The notes beneath the pieces were generated by a model. The model worked only from the letters and a program-made list of their open reading frames with translations. It was not told the origin of the DNA and did not search any database. A stretch of 64,000 bases of DNA. Source: Pseudosulfitobacter pseudonitzschiae. GTDB lineage: Bacteria > Pseudomonadota > Alphaproteobacteria > Rhodobacterales > Rhodobacteraceae. Numbering within the stretch: the stretch's first letter is position 1; each line of letters begins with the position of its first letter. Shown here piece after piece: positions 1 through 7,947 of the stretch. The DNA is taken from contig NZ_CP022416.1 of NCBI RefSeq assembly GCF_002222635.1, forward strand, positions 248,001 to 312,000, in the 5' to 3' direction. A program made the position numbers and the translations under genes.

Positions 1-755
1 CGCATATGACCGCGTTGAAGAACATCCGTTTTCCACTGGTCGAACGGCGCATCGACCCACAAACGATTGCCGCGCGGGTGACGGATGTAACCGACAAGCT
101 GCACATCGGTCACATCCTGCACAAGCCGCCCGCCCAGCTTTCCGGCGGCGAGCGGCAGCGCGTGGCGATTGCGCGTGCGTTGGTGCGTGATCCGGTGGCC
201 TATCTGATGGACGACCCGATTTCGGCGCTGGACGCCCGCCTGCGGGAAGAAACCCGCGTCGAGTTGCGCCGCATTCAGCAGCAGATGGGCAAGACGCTGG
301 TCTATGTGACCCACGATCAGGAAGAAGCGATGTCGGTCGCTGACAGCATGGCAATTTTCGAGAACGGCAAGGTGCGCCAGACCGGCAAGCCCGAAGACCT
401 GTATCGCCACCCCAATTCCACCTATGTGGCGTCGATGCTGGGGGCACCTGCGATGAACGTGGTTCCGATGGGGCTGGCATCCGGTTTGCAGGTTCCGAAT
501 ATGCCTACACGCGCAGAAAGCCTAGGCGTGCGGCCAGAAAATCTGCGCATCGCCTCCGGTCAGGGTGCCACGATCACCGAAGTTGAACCGCTCGGCGGGT
601 TCACGACACTGACGGTCGATCTACAGGGCACCCCATTGCGCGCGACTCTGCGCGGACAGCCGAGATTTTCGGCGGGAGAGAGCGTGGCGCTGTCTGTCGA
701 TGCCGGACGGGCGCATTTCTTTGACCCCGCCGGTGCAGTTCTAGTGGCGCAGTAA
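1..755 (+). CDS. ABC transporter ATP-binding protein, 5'-truncated by window edge
   Basis: This is the C-terminal part of a sugar-type (MalK/UgpC-like) ABC ATPase; the Walker A region lies upstream of the window, so the ATG at 6 is internal. The signature LSGGERQRVAIARAL lies near residues 46-60, followed by a Walker B, a D-loop (SALDA) and an H-loop (YVTHDQ). The last 90 or so residues look like the TOBE/OB regulatory domain of carbohydrate importers. It would energise uptake of the substrate used by the operon that follows; the next gene begins within 20 bases of its stop. Oddity: the Walker B reads LMDDP, with Asp where the catalytic Glu (DEP) is normal. Family assignment is secure; the substrate is unknown. 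Confidence 0.9.
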   Translation, partial: HMTALKNIRFPLVERRIDPQTIAARVTDVTDKLHIGHILHKPPAQLSGGERQRVAIARALVRDPVAYLMDDPISALDARLREETRVELRRIQQQMGKTLVYVTHDQEEAMSVADSMAIFENGKVRQTGKPEDLYRHPNSTYVASMLGAPAMNVVPMGLASGLQVPNMPTRAESLGVRPENLRIASGQGATITEVEPLGGFTTLTVDLQGTPLRATLRGQPRFSAGESVALSVDAGRAHFFDPAGAVLVAQ

Positions 756-774
756 TATGAAGAGGGAGGAAAAT

Positions 775-1860
775 ATGAACGACTTTGCCGTGCAGCCCGA
801 TCCCGAAATTCGGGTGCGCAAGTACAAGATAGGGGCGATTGGCGCGGGCATGATCATGGCCGAATGCCATCTGGCGGCCTATGCCGAGGCGGGTTTTCCG
901 GTGGTCGCCATCGCGTCGCGCACAAAGGCTAACGCCCAAGCGGTCGCAGACCGCTGGAAGATCGGCACTGTCCATGACACGCCCGAGGACCTGATTGCGG
1001 ATTCCGAGGTCGAGATCGTGGATATCGCCTATCCGCCCGACCAGCAGCCGCAATTGATCCGCAAGGCGCTGGCGTCCCCCAACATCAAAGCCGTTCTGGC
1101 GCAAAAGCCGCTGGCGCTGACGCTGGAAGAAGCCCGCGCCCTGCGCGACGAGGCAAGTGCCGCAGGCAAGCCGCTCTCGGTGAACCAGAACATGCGCTAT
1201 GACCAATCGATGCAGGTACTCAAGCAATTGTTGGACCGCAATGCACTAGGCGATCCTGTGTTCGCGCAGATCGACATGCACGCGATCCCGCATTGGCAAG
1301 GGTTTCTGAAAGGATATGACCGCCTGACGTTGTCGAACATGTCGGTTCACCATCTTGACGCGCTGCGTTTCCTGTTTGGCGATCCGGACGAGGTCACGAC
1401 GGTGACCCGCACGGATCCTCGCACGGAATTCAACCACGAGGACGGCATTGTTGTCACCACGCTGCGGTTTCCGTCGGGCCTGATGGCGCTGAGCACCGAG
1501 GACGTGTGGTCGGGACCGCGCCAAGAGGGATACGACGATGATCAATCCATCACCTGGCGCGTCGAGGGCACGAAGGGCGTGGCCAAGGGCACGATCGGCT
1601 GGCCCACAGGGGCTGCATCGACGCTGTCTTATAATTCCATCACCGAAACGAATGGCAAATGGGTCACGCCCGAGTGGGACACCATGTGGTTCCCCCACGC
1701 ATTCATCGGCGTGATGGAACAGCTTCAACATGCCATCGACACCGGCACACCGCCGGTTTTGAACGTCGCCGATAACGTCCGCACAATGGCGCTGGTCGAG
1801 ACAGCCTATCAATCCATCAACAAGGGCCGGACCGTCCGGCTTGACCTAACCAAAGACTGA
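775..1860 (+). CDS. Gfo/Idh/MocA-family NAD(P)-dependent sugar oxidoreductase
   Basis: A 361-residue protein with an N-terminal Rossmann fold (GAIGAGMI near residues 20-27). The motif AQKPLA corresponds to the family's EKP motif and keeps its lysine. The C-terminal alpha/beta domain is typical of the family. Members oxidise or reduce hydroxyls of sugars, inositols and sugar derivatives. An in-frame ATG at 757 precedes the chosen start, but the strong GGGAGG at 764-769 sits 5 bases before the ATG at 775, so 775 is preferred. It follows the ABC ATPase directly and precedes a TIM-barrel isomerase, a pairing common in catabolism of unusual sugars. The substrate cannot be named from sequence. Confidence 0.9.
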   Translation: MNDFAVQPDPEIRVRKYKIGAIGAGMIMAECHLAAYAEAGFPVVAIASRTKANAQAVADRWKIGTVHDTPEDLIADSEVEIVDIAYPPDQQPQLIRKALASPNIKAVLAQKPLALTLEEARALRDEASAAGKPLSVNQNMRYDQSMQVLKQLLDRNALGDPVFAQIDMHAIPHWQGFLKGYDRLTLSNMSVHHLDALRFLFGDPDEVTTVTRTDPRTEFNHEDGIVVTTLRFPSGLMALSTEDVWSGPRQEGYDDDQSITWRVEGTKGVAKGTIGWPTGAASTLSYNSITETNGKWVTPEWDTMWFPHAFIGVMEQLQHAIDTGTPPVLNVADNVRTMALVETAYQSINKGRTVRLDLTKD

Positions 1861-1874
1861 GGGAGGAACTTACC

Positions 1875-2789
1875 ATGATGCAAACAGGAATTTTTTCGGG
1901 ATATTTCCCGTATGATCTGAAAAAGACGGCCGAGGTTATTCGTGGCCACGATTTCAACACTGTGCAGCTGGACCTGCACTTCAAGGACATCGACGTGACC
2001 GATGGACAGGTCACAGCCGAGAAATGCCGCACCATCCGCGACACGTTCCGCGATCACCATCTGCCGATTTCTTGTATCTCGGCCTATACCAACATCGTGC
2101 ATCCCGACGCCGGTGAACGCACTAAGCGCAACGGTCGGCTCAAGGAAATTCTGGCCCATGCGCAATATCTGGGCTCACCCTATGTGATTTCGGAAACGGG
2201 CACTTTTGATACTGACAGTGATTGGGTGCATCATCCCAAGAACAAAACCGAAGAGGGCTGGGACGACTGCCGCACGGTGATCGCGGATCTGGCGCAACAC
2301 GCTTATGATCACGGCTCCGTTTTCCTGCTGGAAACCTACGTCAACAACGTCGTTGGATCGGTCGAGGAAACACTGCGCATGTTCGCCGAGGTGGATCACC
2401 CGGGTCTTGGATTGTTGATGGATCCGACCAACTATTTCGAAGCGCACAACATCGACGATATGGACAAGATTCTGAACCAGGTGTTTGACGCCCTGTCGGA
2501 CAAGATCAAGATCGGCCACGCCAAAGATGTAAAACGCTCGGGCGATGACAAGTCGGAAAAACACTCGGATATTGGCGACGATAGCGCCGCAGAAAGCCAC
2601 ACCTTCCGCGGGGTGGGCGAGATCGAGCTGCCCGCACCGGGGCTGGGCGAGCTGAACTATGACCTCTACTTCCAGCGATTGGCCAAAAAACACCCGAACA
2701 TTCCGATGATCATCGAGCACCTGGATGAATCGGATGTGCCGCGCGCGAAGAAGTTTATTGATGGCAAAATGCGCGCCAACGGTTGCTGA
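1875..2789 (+). CDS. Sugar phosphate isomerase/epimerase family protein (TIM barrel)
   Basis: 304 residues, AP-endonuclease-2/xylose-isomerase-like TIM barrel. Likely metal and catalytic positions lie in the strand-end segments LLETYVNN, LLMDPTNY, KIGHAKDV and IIEHLDE, which supply the Glu, Asp, His and Glu expected of this family. Proteins of this type isomerise or epimerise keto-sugars, often after a Gfo/Idh dehydrogenase has made a keto group. The start at 1875 has GGGAGG close upstream and lies 14 bases after the previous stop. A second ATG immediately follows (MM). Specific activity unknown. Confidence 0.88.
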   Translation: MMQTGIFSGYFPYDLKKTAEVIRGHDFNTVQLDLHFKDIDVTDGQVTAEKCRTIRDTFRDHHLPISCISAYTNIVHPDAGERTKRNGRLKEILAHAQYLGSPYVISETGTFDTDSDWVHHPKNKTEEGWDDCRTVIADLAQHAYDHGSVFLLETYVNNVVGSVEETLRMFAEVDHPGLGLLMDPTNYFEAHNIDDMDKILNQVFDALSDKIKIGHAKDVKRSGDDKSEKHSDIGDDSAAESHTFRGVGEIELPAPGLGELNYDLYFQRLAKKHPNIPMIIEHLDESDVPRAKKFIDGKMRANGC

Positions 2790-2793
2790 TAGC

Positions 2794-2820
2794 CGGCAGG
2801 CCGCCCAACGCGGCCTGCCG
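2794..2820 (+). terminator. GC-rich hairpin between isomerase and DUF4432 genes
   Basis: A perfect 11-bp stem (CGGCAGGCCGC, 2794-2804, with GCGGCCTGCCG, 2810-2820) and a 5-base loop begin 4 bases after the isomerase stop. No T-run follows, so it may be an attenuator, an mRNA 3'-end stabiliser or a Rho-related site rather than a full terminator. The downstream genes probably belong to the same functional unit. Confidence 0.55.
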
Positions 2821-2880
2821 CACTGAATATAAAGCGAAACAAGGCGCCCCGGGGATCTGTCGGCGGCGGACGGAGACAGT

Positions 2881-4059
2881 ATGGTAAAGCTATACGGCAA
2901 GAACCTGACACGTCACGAGGCAGAGGCCGTCAGCGGCTCTCTCGGTCATGCGGCCGGTGTGCGGATGATGACACTGGGGGATGGGCTGGAGCGGGGCATT
3001 CGGATGCTGGAGTTTCGGACCGGCTCCGGTCTGCGTTTTACAGTGCTGGTGGATCGTGCGATGGACATCGCCGATTGCGAACACAACGGTCGAGCGATCG
3101 GCTGGCATTCACCGGCCGGTTTCCGCAATCCGGCGCTCAGCGACTACGAAGGCGAAGGCGGCCTGGGCTGGATGCGCAGCTTTTCCGGCCTGATGGTGAC
3201 CTGCGGGTTGGATCATATCCTGTTCATGGCCGAAACACCGACGCCTGAATATGTCTATGGCCCCCGCGCCACGGCCAAACATTCCCTGCATGGGCGCGTA
3301 GGCACCATTCCCGCACGTCTGACCGGCTACGGCGAAAGATGGGAAGGCGACCGCTGCATCCTGTGGGCCGAAGGGGTCGTGACCCAAGGTACGGTTTTTG
3401 GGGAACATCTGGAACTGCACCGCCGGATCGAGATCGAAGTCGGCAGCGACGACATCCAACTGTCGGACCGCGTGGTAAACCGCGGCTTTTATGAAACGCC
3501 GCATATGTTTTGCTATCACATCAACGTGGGCCATCCGGTGACCGAGGAAGGCACGCGCTACCTTGCGCCCGTCCGCGAGGTAGTCTGGGCTGCGCATGCC
3601 GACGAATACGACCGGCAAGGTGTGGGCTATCGCAAGATCTCCGAGCCGAAAATGGGATTTCACGAGCAGGTCTGGCAGCATGAGATGGTTGCCGACACGA
3701 ACGGCAACGTGCCCGTTGCCTTGGTCAACGACCGGCTTGGTCTGGGTTTCTTGGTAACAACACGCAAGGACCAGTTCCCCTGCATGTACGAATGGCAAAA
3801 CCTTCAGGCCGGTCAGTATGCCGTGGGCATCGAGCCGTCGACCAATCATGTGCTTGGCAATCTGGGCGCGCGTGACCGCGACGAGCTGATCCGCCTGAGC
3901 CACGGCGAGGAACGACGCTATGACACAACGTTCACCATCCTGCCTGACGCGGATGCAATCGCGCAGGCCGAGGCGCAGATTGTCGCCATAGCTCAGCAAC
4001 CAGACGAGGATTTTCCAACACCATCAGGCCAGTTCCGGCCGATAGGAGGCCGCGCATGA
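2881..4059 (+). CDS. DUF4432 (aldose 1-epimerase-like) protein
   Basis: 392 residues matching the DUF4432/galactose-mutarotase-like superfamily: a beta-sandwich protein whose N-terminus has the run LVDRAMDIAD typical of the family and conserved His positions in the middle (HSLHGR, YHINVG). By homology it would interconvert anomers or epimers of a sugar or bind a sugar in a mutarotase-like cleft. No member of DUF4432 is known to me with a firmly assigned role here. Its stop overlaps the next start by ATGA, so it is translationally coupled to the SDR gene. Confidence 0.85.
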   Translation: MVKLYGKNLTRHEAEAVSGSLGHAAGVRMMTLGDGLERGIRMLEFRTGSGLRFTVLVDRAMDIADCEHNGRAIGWHSPAGFRNPALSDYEGEGGLGWMRSFSGLMVTCGLDHILFMAETPTPEYVYGPRATAKHSLHGRVGTIPARLTGYGERWEGDRCILWAEGVVTQGTVFGEHLELHRRIEIEVGSDDIQLSDRVVNRGFYETPHMFCYHINVGHPVTEEGTRYLAPVREVVWAAHADEYDRQGVGYRKISEPKMGFHEQVWQHEMVADTNGNVPVALVNDRLGLGFLVTTRKDQFPCMYEWQNLQAGQYAVGIEPSTNHVLGNLGARDRDELIRLSHGEERRYDTTFTILPDADAIAQAEAQIVAIAQQPDEDFPTPSGQFRPIGGRA

Positions 4060-4844
4060 AACGCGAGACTGCGATGGTTGCCTCGACCATCCAAGGCATT
4101 CTGGCCGGACGGCGGGTGCTTTATACGGGTGCCGCAGGCGGACTGGGGCATCAAACCACCCTTGAAATGCTGGCCGCCGGCGCCGAGGTTTTTGCGATTG
4201 ATCGGGATCACTCCAAGAACGAAAGGCTGATGGCCGACACGCCGCCAGAGCTGGCTGACCGCTTGCGCTTGGTCGAAATGGACCTGACCGATGGCCCCGC
4301 ACTCGAGGCGAAGCTGGCCGAAATCACGCAGAACGCGCCGCTGGATGTGGTGATCAACAATGCTGCGATCTATCCGTCGAAGCCCTTCGAAGACTATTCG
4401 ATGGAAGAACTGCGTCTGGTGCATCAGGTAAACGTCGAAGCGGCGTTGATCTGCACCAAGGCCGCCCTGGCGGGCATGCGGGATCAAGGCTGGGGCCGCA
4501 TCATCAACGTCACTTCGATCACACTGACGGGGGGATGGGAAAATCTTGCGCCCTATGTGCAATCCAAAGGTTCGCTGCTGGGTCTGACGCGGGCCTGGGC
4601 ACGCGAGTTTGGCAAGTGGGGGATCACCTGCAATGCGATTGCGCCGGGCGCGTTTCCGACGGATGCGGAAAGGATCCACCCCGACCCCGAAGGATACAAG
4701 AAATTTGTTCTGGACCATCAGGCGGTTAAACGGCGCGGAACGCCGCACGATATCGCAGCAACGGTCCTGTTTCTGACCTCGGACGGGGCGGGTTTTATCA
4801 CAGGACAGAACATCGCCGTCGATGGCGGCTGGAATATGAGCTGA
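4056..4844 (+). CDS. SDR-family oxidoreductase
   Basis: 262-residue classical short-chain dehydrogenase: TGAAGGLG cofactor motif near residues 24-31, NNAAIY near 105, catalytic Ser in NVTSIT and the YxxxK pair in PYVQSK. It probably oxidises a sugar or sugar-lactone precursor in this operon with NAD(P)+. The start overlaps the stop of the DUF4432 gene by 4 bases (ATGA). An internal ATG at 4074 is an alternative start that would not change the fold. The 41-base gap to the CoA-transferase gene contains AGGA before its ATG. Confidence 0.9.
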   Translation: MKRETAMVASTIQGILAGRRVLYTGAAGGLGHQTTLEMLAAGAEVFAIDRDHSKNERLMADTPPELADRLRLVEMDLTDGPALEAKLAEITQNAPLDVVINNAAIYPSKPFEDYSMEELRLVHQVNVEAALICTKAALAGMRDQGWGRIINVTSITLTGGWENLAPYVQSKGSLLGLTRAWAREFGKWGITCNAIAPGAFPTDAERIHPDPEGYKKFVLDHQAVKRRGTPHDIAATVLFLTSDGAGFITGQNIAVDGGWNMS

Positions 4845-4885
4845 GCGCACAAGTGCGGCTTACACACCTAATTTAGGATAAGAAA

Positions 4886-6079
4886 ATGGGAATTCTCGAC
4901 GGTTATACCGTTCTTGACTGTTCAATCGCGATGGCCGGCCCTTTCGCGGCGCAGCGTCTGGGCGACCTTGGGGCCGATGTCATTAAGGTCGAGCCGATCA
5001 CAGGTGAATGGCAGCGCCACGCACCGGCGGGCGGCATCACGGGCAACAAGATCAACGTGTCGTTCCTGTCGCTGAACCGCAACAAGCGGTCATTGGCCGT
5101 GGATCTGAAGACAGAGGGCGGCAAGCAGATCATGCGCAAGCTGGTTGCCAAGGCAGATGTATTCATCCAAAATTACCGCGCGGGTGTCGCCGGACGTTTG
5201 GGCGTGGATTACGAGACCCTTTCCGTGATCAATCCCGGTCTGATCTACGTGTCAATGACAGGCTACGGCGAAGACGGCCCGCACGCACAGCGCCCCGGTC
5301 AGGATTTGCTGTTGCAGGCAATGTCGGGCGCGATGATGTCCACGGGCCGCAAGGGCGAACCTCCGCAGGCGGCAGGCCAATACCTTGTCGATGCCGTGAC
5401 GGCCTATACCGCCTTTGAGGGTGCGCTTGCGGCGCTATTGCACCGCGAACGCACAGGCGAAGGCCAAAAAGTCGAGGTCAACATGCTGGATGCAATCACC
5501 ACCTTGCAGATGCAGGAACTGTCGGTGTTCACGGTCGGCGGCAAACCACAGGAACGATCGGATGAGCTGCACGCGCACGTCTATATCCGCGCGCCCTATG
5601 GCACTTTTGCCACCACGGACGGCTATATCGCACTGGCGATGCCTAATTTTTCGGGACTTGCGCATGCGCTTGAAACGCCTGCGCTGGCCGAATTGGACGA
5701 AAAGACCGCAGGATGGGACGAACGCGATGCGACGTTCGCAATGGTCCGTGACGCCATTGCAAAGTTCGCCACCAAAGATTGCCTTGCCCGTCTGGACGCC
5801 GAGGGCATCTGGGCCGGACCTGTTTATGGCTATGCCGAATTGGTTGCCGATCCGCAGATCGCGCACAATGGCACATTTATCGAATACGATCACCCGACCG
5901 AAGGGCATGTGAAAACGCCCGGCTTCCCCATCAAGTTTTCCCGCACACCATCAGAACTGCGCCGTGGCGCACCGCTGACAGGGGAGCACACCGACGACAT
6001 CCTCGGCGCTGCGGGCTTTTCTAACGAAGAAATAGCAGCATTGGCTGAAACGGGTGCCATCGGTCGGGGGCCACTATGA
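4886..6079 (+). CDS. Class III CoA-transferase (CaiB/BaiF family)
   Basis: 397 residues, full length for the family that includes formyl-CoA:oxalate CoA-transferase and CaiB. The catalytic aspartate is visible at residue 169 in GQYLVDAV. Other family marks are the N-terminal VLDCSIAMAGPFA and the KVEP segment. It would move CoA from a donor thioester to a carboxylic acid made in this pathway. It sits between sugar-type dehydrogenases and a crotonase, so the likely flow is sugar acid, CoA ester, then hydration, dehydration or isomerisation. Its stop overlaps the next start (ATGA). Confidence 0.93.
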   Translation: MGILDGYTVLDCSIAMAGPFAAQRLGDLGADVIKVEPITGEWQRHAPAGGITGNKINVSFLSLNRNKRSLAVDLKTEGGKQIMRKLVAKADVFIQNYRAGVAGRLGVDYETLSVINPGLIYVSMTGYGEDGPHAQRPGQDLLLQAMSGAMMSTGRKGEPPQAAGQYLVDAVTAYTAFEGALAALLHRERTGEGQKVEVNMLDAITTLQMQELSVFTVGGKPQERSDELHAHVYIRAPYGTFATTDGYIALAMPNFSGLAHALETPALAELDEKTAGWDERDATFAMVRDAIAKFATKDCLARLDAEGIWAGPVYGYAELVADPQIAHNGTFIEYDHPTEGHVKTPGFPIKFSRTPSELRRGAPLTGEHTDDILGAAGFSNEEIAALAETGAIGRGPL

Positions 6080-7173
6080 GCTTTCGTGGTCTGACATGGG
6101 ATCATCCACGCGGCTACAATGCTCTGGCGGCGGCCAAGGGCCCGATTGCATGGGACACGCAACCGCTCGAGGGGTTCGAGTCAGCTCCGATTGCCGAACT
6201 GTGCGCTGAATACGACCTGGTTGTTCTCGACCACCCCCATCTGGGCGAGGCACTGGCCAATGACTGCCTGACCCCGCTGGAAAAGGTGTTCGCTTCCTCG
6301 GCGTTGGAAGAAATTGCGCAGGCGGCCATTGGCCCTGCCTATTCCAGCTACGCTATGGCTGGCCAACAATGGGCGCTGCCGCTGGACGCGGCCACGCAAG
6401 TCATGGCCTTGCGGGCGGATTTGACAGACGCAAGACCCATAAGCTGGACCGAAGTCGACACCTTGTCGCAGCAAGGTCGCGTCGCACTATCACTCGCGGG
6501 TCCGCACGCGGCGCTGTCGTTCCTGTCGATCTGTGCCGCACTTGATCCTGCCCTTGATCTGCGCGACACAGGTTGGCCGGATGACAGCGTGGCCGCGCAA
6601 GCCATCGACATCCTGAAGCCGCTCGCAGCACGCACGCCAGAGCATACCAAATCGTTGAACCCCATCAGCTTGTTAAACCTGATGAGCAGCACTGACGACA
6701 TCCAAATGATCCCGCTGGTCTACGGCTATGTAAACTATACCCGCGCTGCGCGGCCCGTGACGTTTCACGATGCGCCGCATTCCGGCGCACGCCCCGGGTC
6801 GATCTTGGGCGGGACCGGCATTGCCATTTCCCGCAGTGCCCAAGTTGACGACACGCTGCGTGACCACTTGCTGTGGCTTATGTCCGCTGAAACGCAGCGC
6901 GGTTTTATACCCGATCACGATGGTCAGCCCGGTTTGCGATCCGCTTGGCAGGACACGCGGGTGAACGACAGGTGGGGCAATTTCTACAGCAACACCGCAG
7001 AGACACTGGAACATGCAGCAATCCGACCACGGTACGACGGCTACATCGCCTTTCAAAGTCACGCGGCTGCCTATCTGCGAGATTGCTTTGCCCGGCGGAC
7101 ACCGACCGCGCAGGCTGTGCGGGGATTGCGGGACTTGTTTCAATCCAGCCAACCCGAAAGGATGACACCATGA
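6076..7173 (+). CDS. Solute-binding-protein-like protein without signal peptide
   Basis: 365 residues resembling family 1 extracellular solute-binding proteins of ABC importers: a Rossmann-like beginning (LTWDHPRG, then YDLVVLDHPH) and a hinge-type middle (WALPLDAATQVMAL). The N-terminus, MSFRGLTWDHPRG, has no hydrophobic segment, lipobox or twin-arginine motif, so the product appears cytoplasmic. It is locked between the CoA-transferase and crotonase genes by ATGA overlaps at both ends, which argues for a role in the enzymatic pathway, for example ligand sensing or carrying, rather than uptake. I know of no proven function for such a variant. Confidence 0.7.
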   Translation: MSFRGLTWDHPRGYNALAAAKGPIAWDTQPLEGFESAPIAELCAEYDLVVLDHPHLGEALANDCLTPLEKVFASSALEEIAQAAIGPAYSSYAMAGQQWALPLDAATQVMALRADLTDARPISWTEVDTLSQQGRVALSLAGPHAALSFLSICAALDPALDLRDTGWPDDSVAAQAIDILKPLAARTPEHTKSLNPISLLNLMSSTDDIQMIPLVYGYVNYTRAARPVTFHDAPHSGARPGSILGGTGIAISRSAQVDDTLRDHLLWLMSAETQRGFIPDHDGQPGLRSAWQDTRVNDRWGNFYSNTAETLEHAAIRPRYDGYIAFQSHAAAYLRDCFARRTPTAQAVRGLRDLFQSSQPERMTP

Positions 7174-7937
7174 GTGCCCCGCTGACCTTGAGCATTAAAA
7201 ACCGCGTTGCAACAATCACCTACAACCGGCCGGAAAAGCTAAACGCAATGACGCCGGAAATGGCCGAGCTGATGTGGGACGCGGTGCGCCGGATCAACGC
7301 CAGCGACGAAGCGCGTGCCGTGATCCTGACGGGCACGGGCAAGGCGTTTTGCGCAGGGTCCGATATTTCAGACCTTGACCGCTACGCGACTCCTTGGACC
7401 TTTCGCAACCGTCCTGAATATTGTGACGCACTGCGCGCGCTGCTGAAGCCATCAATTGCGGCGATCAACGGCTATGCAATGGGCGGCGGGCTGGAAATGG
7501 CGCTGTCTTGTGACATCCGGATTGCAGCGGACACGGCCAAGTTGGCCGCGCCCGAGATCAAGCTCGGCTGGATCGGTGGCGGTGGCATTACGGCCCTTCT
7601 CGCACACTCGATCGGGCCTTCGAATGCGGCAATGATGGTGATGACCGGCGATCCGGTATCTGCGGAAACGGCCTTGTACTGGGGGCTGTTGTCAGAAGTG
7701 ACCGCGTCCGAAGCACTGCTGGAACGCGCCACGCAGATTGCCACGACGATCGCCAGCCGCGCTCCGATTGCAGCAGAGACCGCCCGCCGCAATCTTCAGG
7801 CGTCGTACAACATGCCATTGGAGCAAGCAGTTGCCTATGAACGCGATCTTCAGGCAGTGTGTTTCGCAACTGAAGACGCCGCCGAGGGCCGTGCCGCCTT
7901 TGCCGAAAAACGATCCCCGAACTTCAAACATCGCTAA
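7170..7937 (+). CDS. Enoyl-CoA hydratase/isomerase (crotonase) family protein
   Basis: 255 residues. The oxyanion-hole segment GKAFCAGSD and both canonical glutamates are present: in GGGLEMALSCD and in APEIKLGW. It should therefore be a true hydratase or dehydratase-type crotonase rather than a degenerate member. The start at 7170 makes a 4-base ATGA overlap with the preceding stop; the longer open frame upstream is not needed. It would act on the CoA ester formed by the neighbouring class III CoA-transferase. The acyl group is unknown. Confidence 0.92.
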   Translation: MSAPLTLSIKNRVATITYNRPEKLNAMTPEMAELMWDAVRRINASDEARAVILTGTGKAFCAGSDISDLDRYATPWTFRNRPEYCDALRALLKPSIAAINGYAMGGGLEMALSCDIRIAADTAKLAAPEIKLGWIGGGGITALLAHSIGPSNAAMMVMTGDPVSAETALYWGLLSEVTASEALLERATQIATTIASRAPIAAETARRNLQASYNMPLEQAVAYERDLQAVCFATEDAAEGRAAFAEKRSPNFKHR

Positions 7938-7947
7938 GGAATACCAA

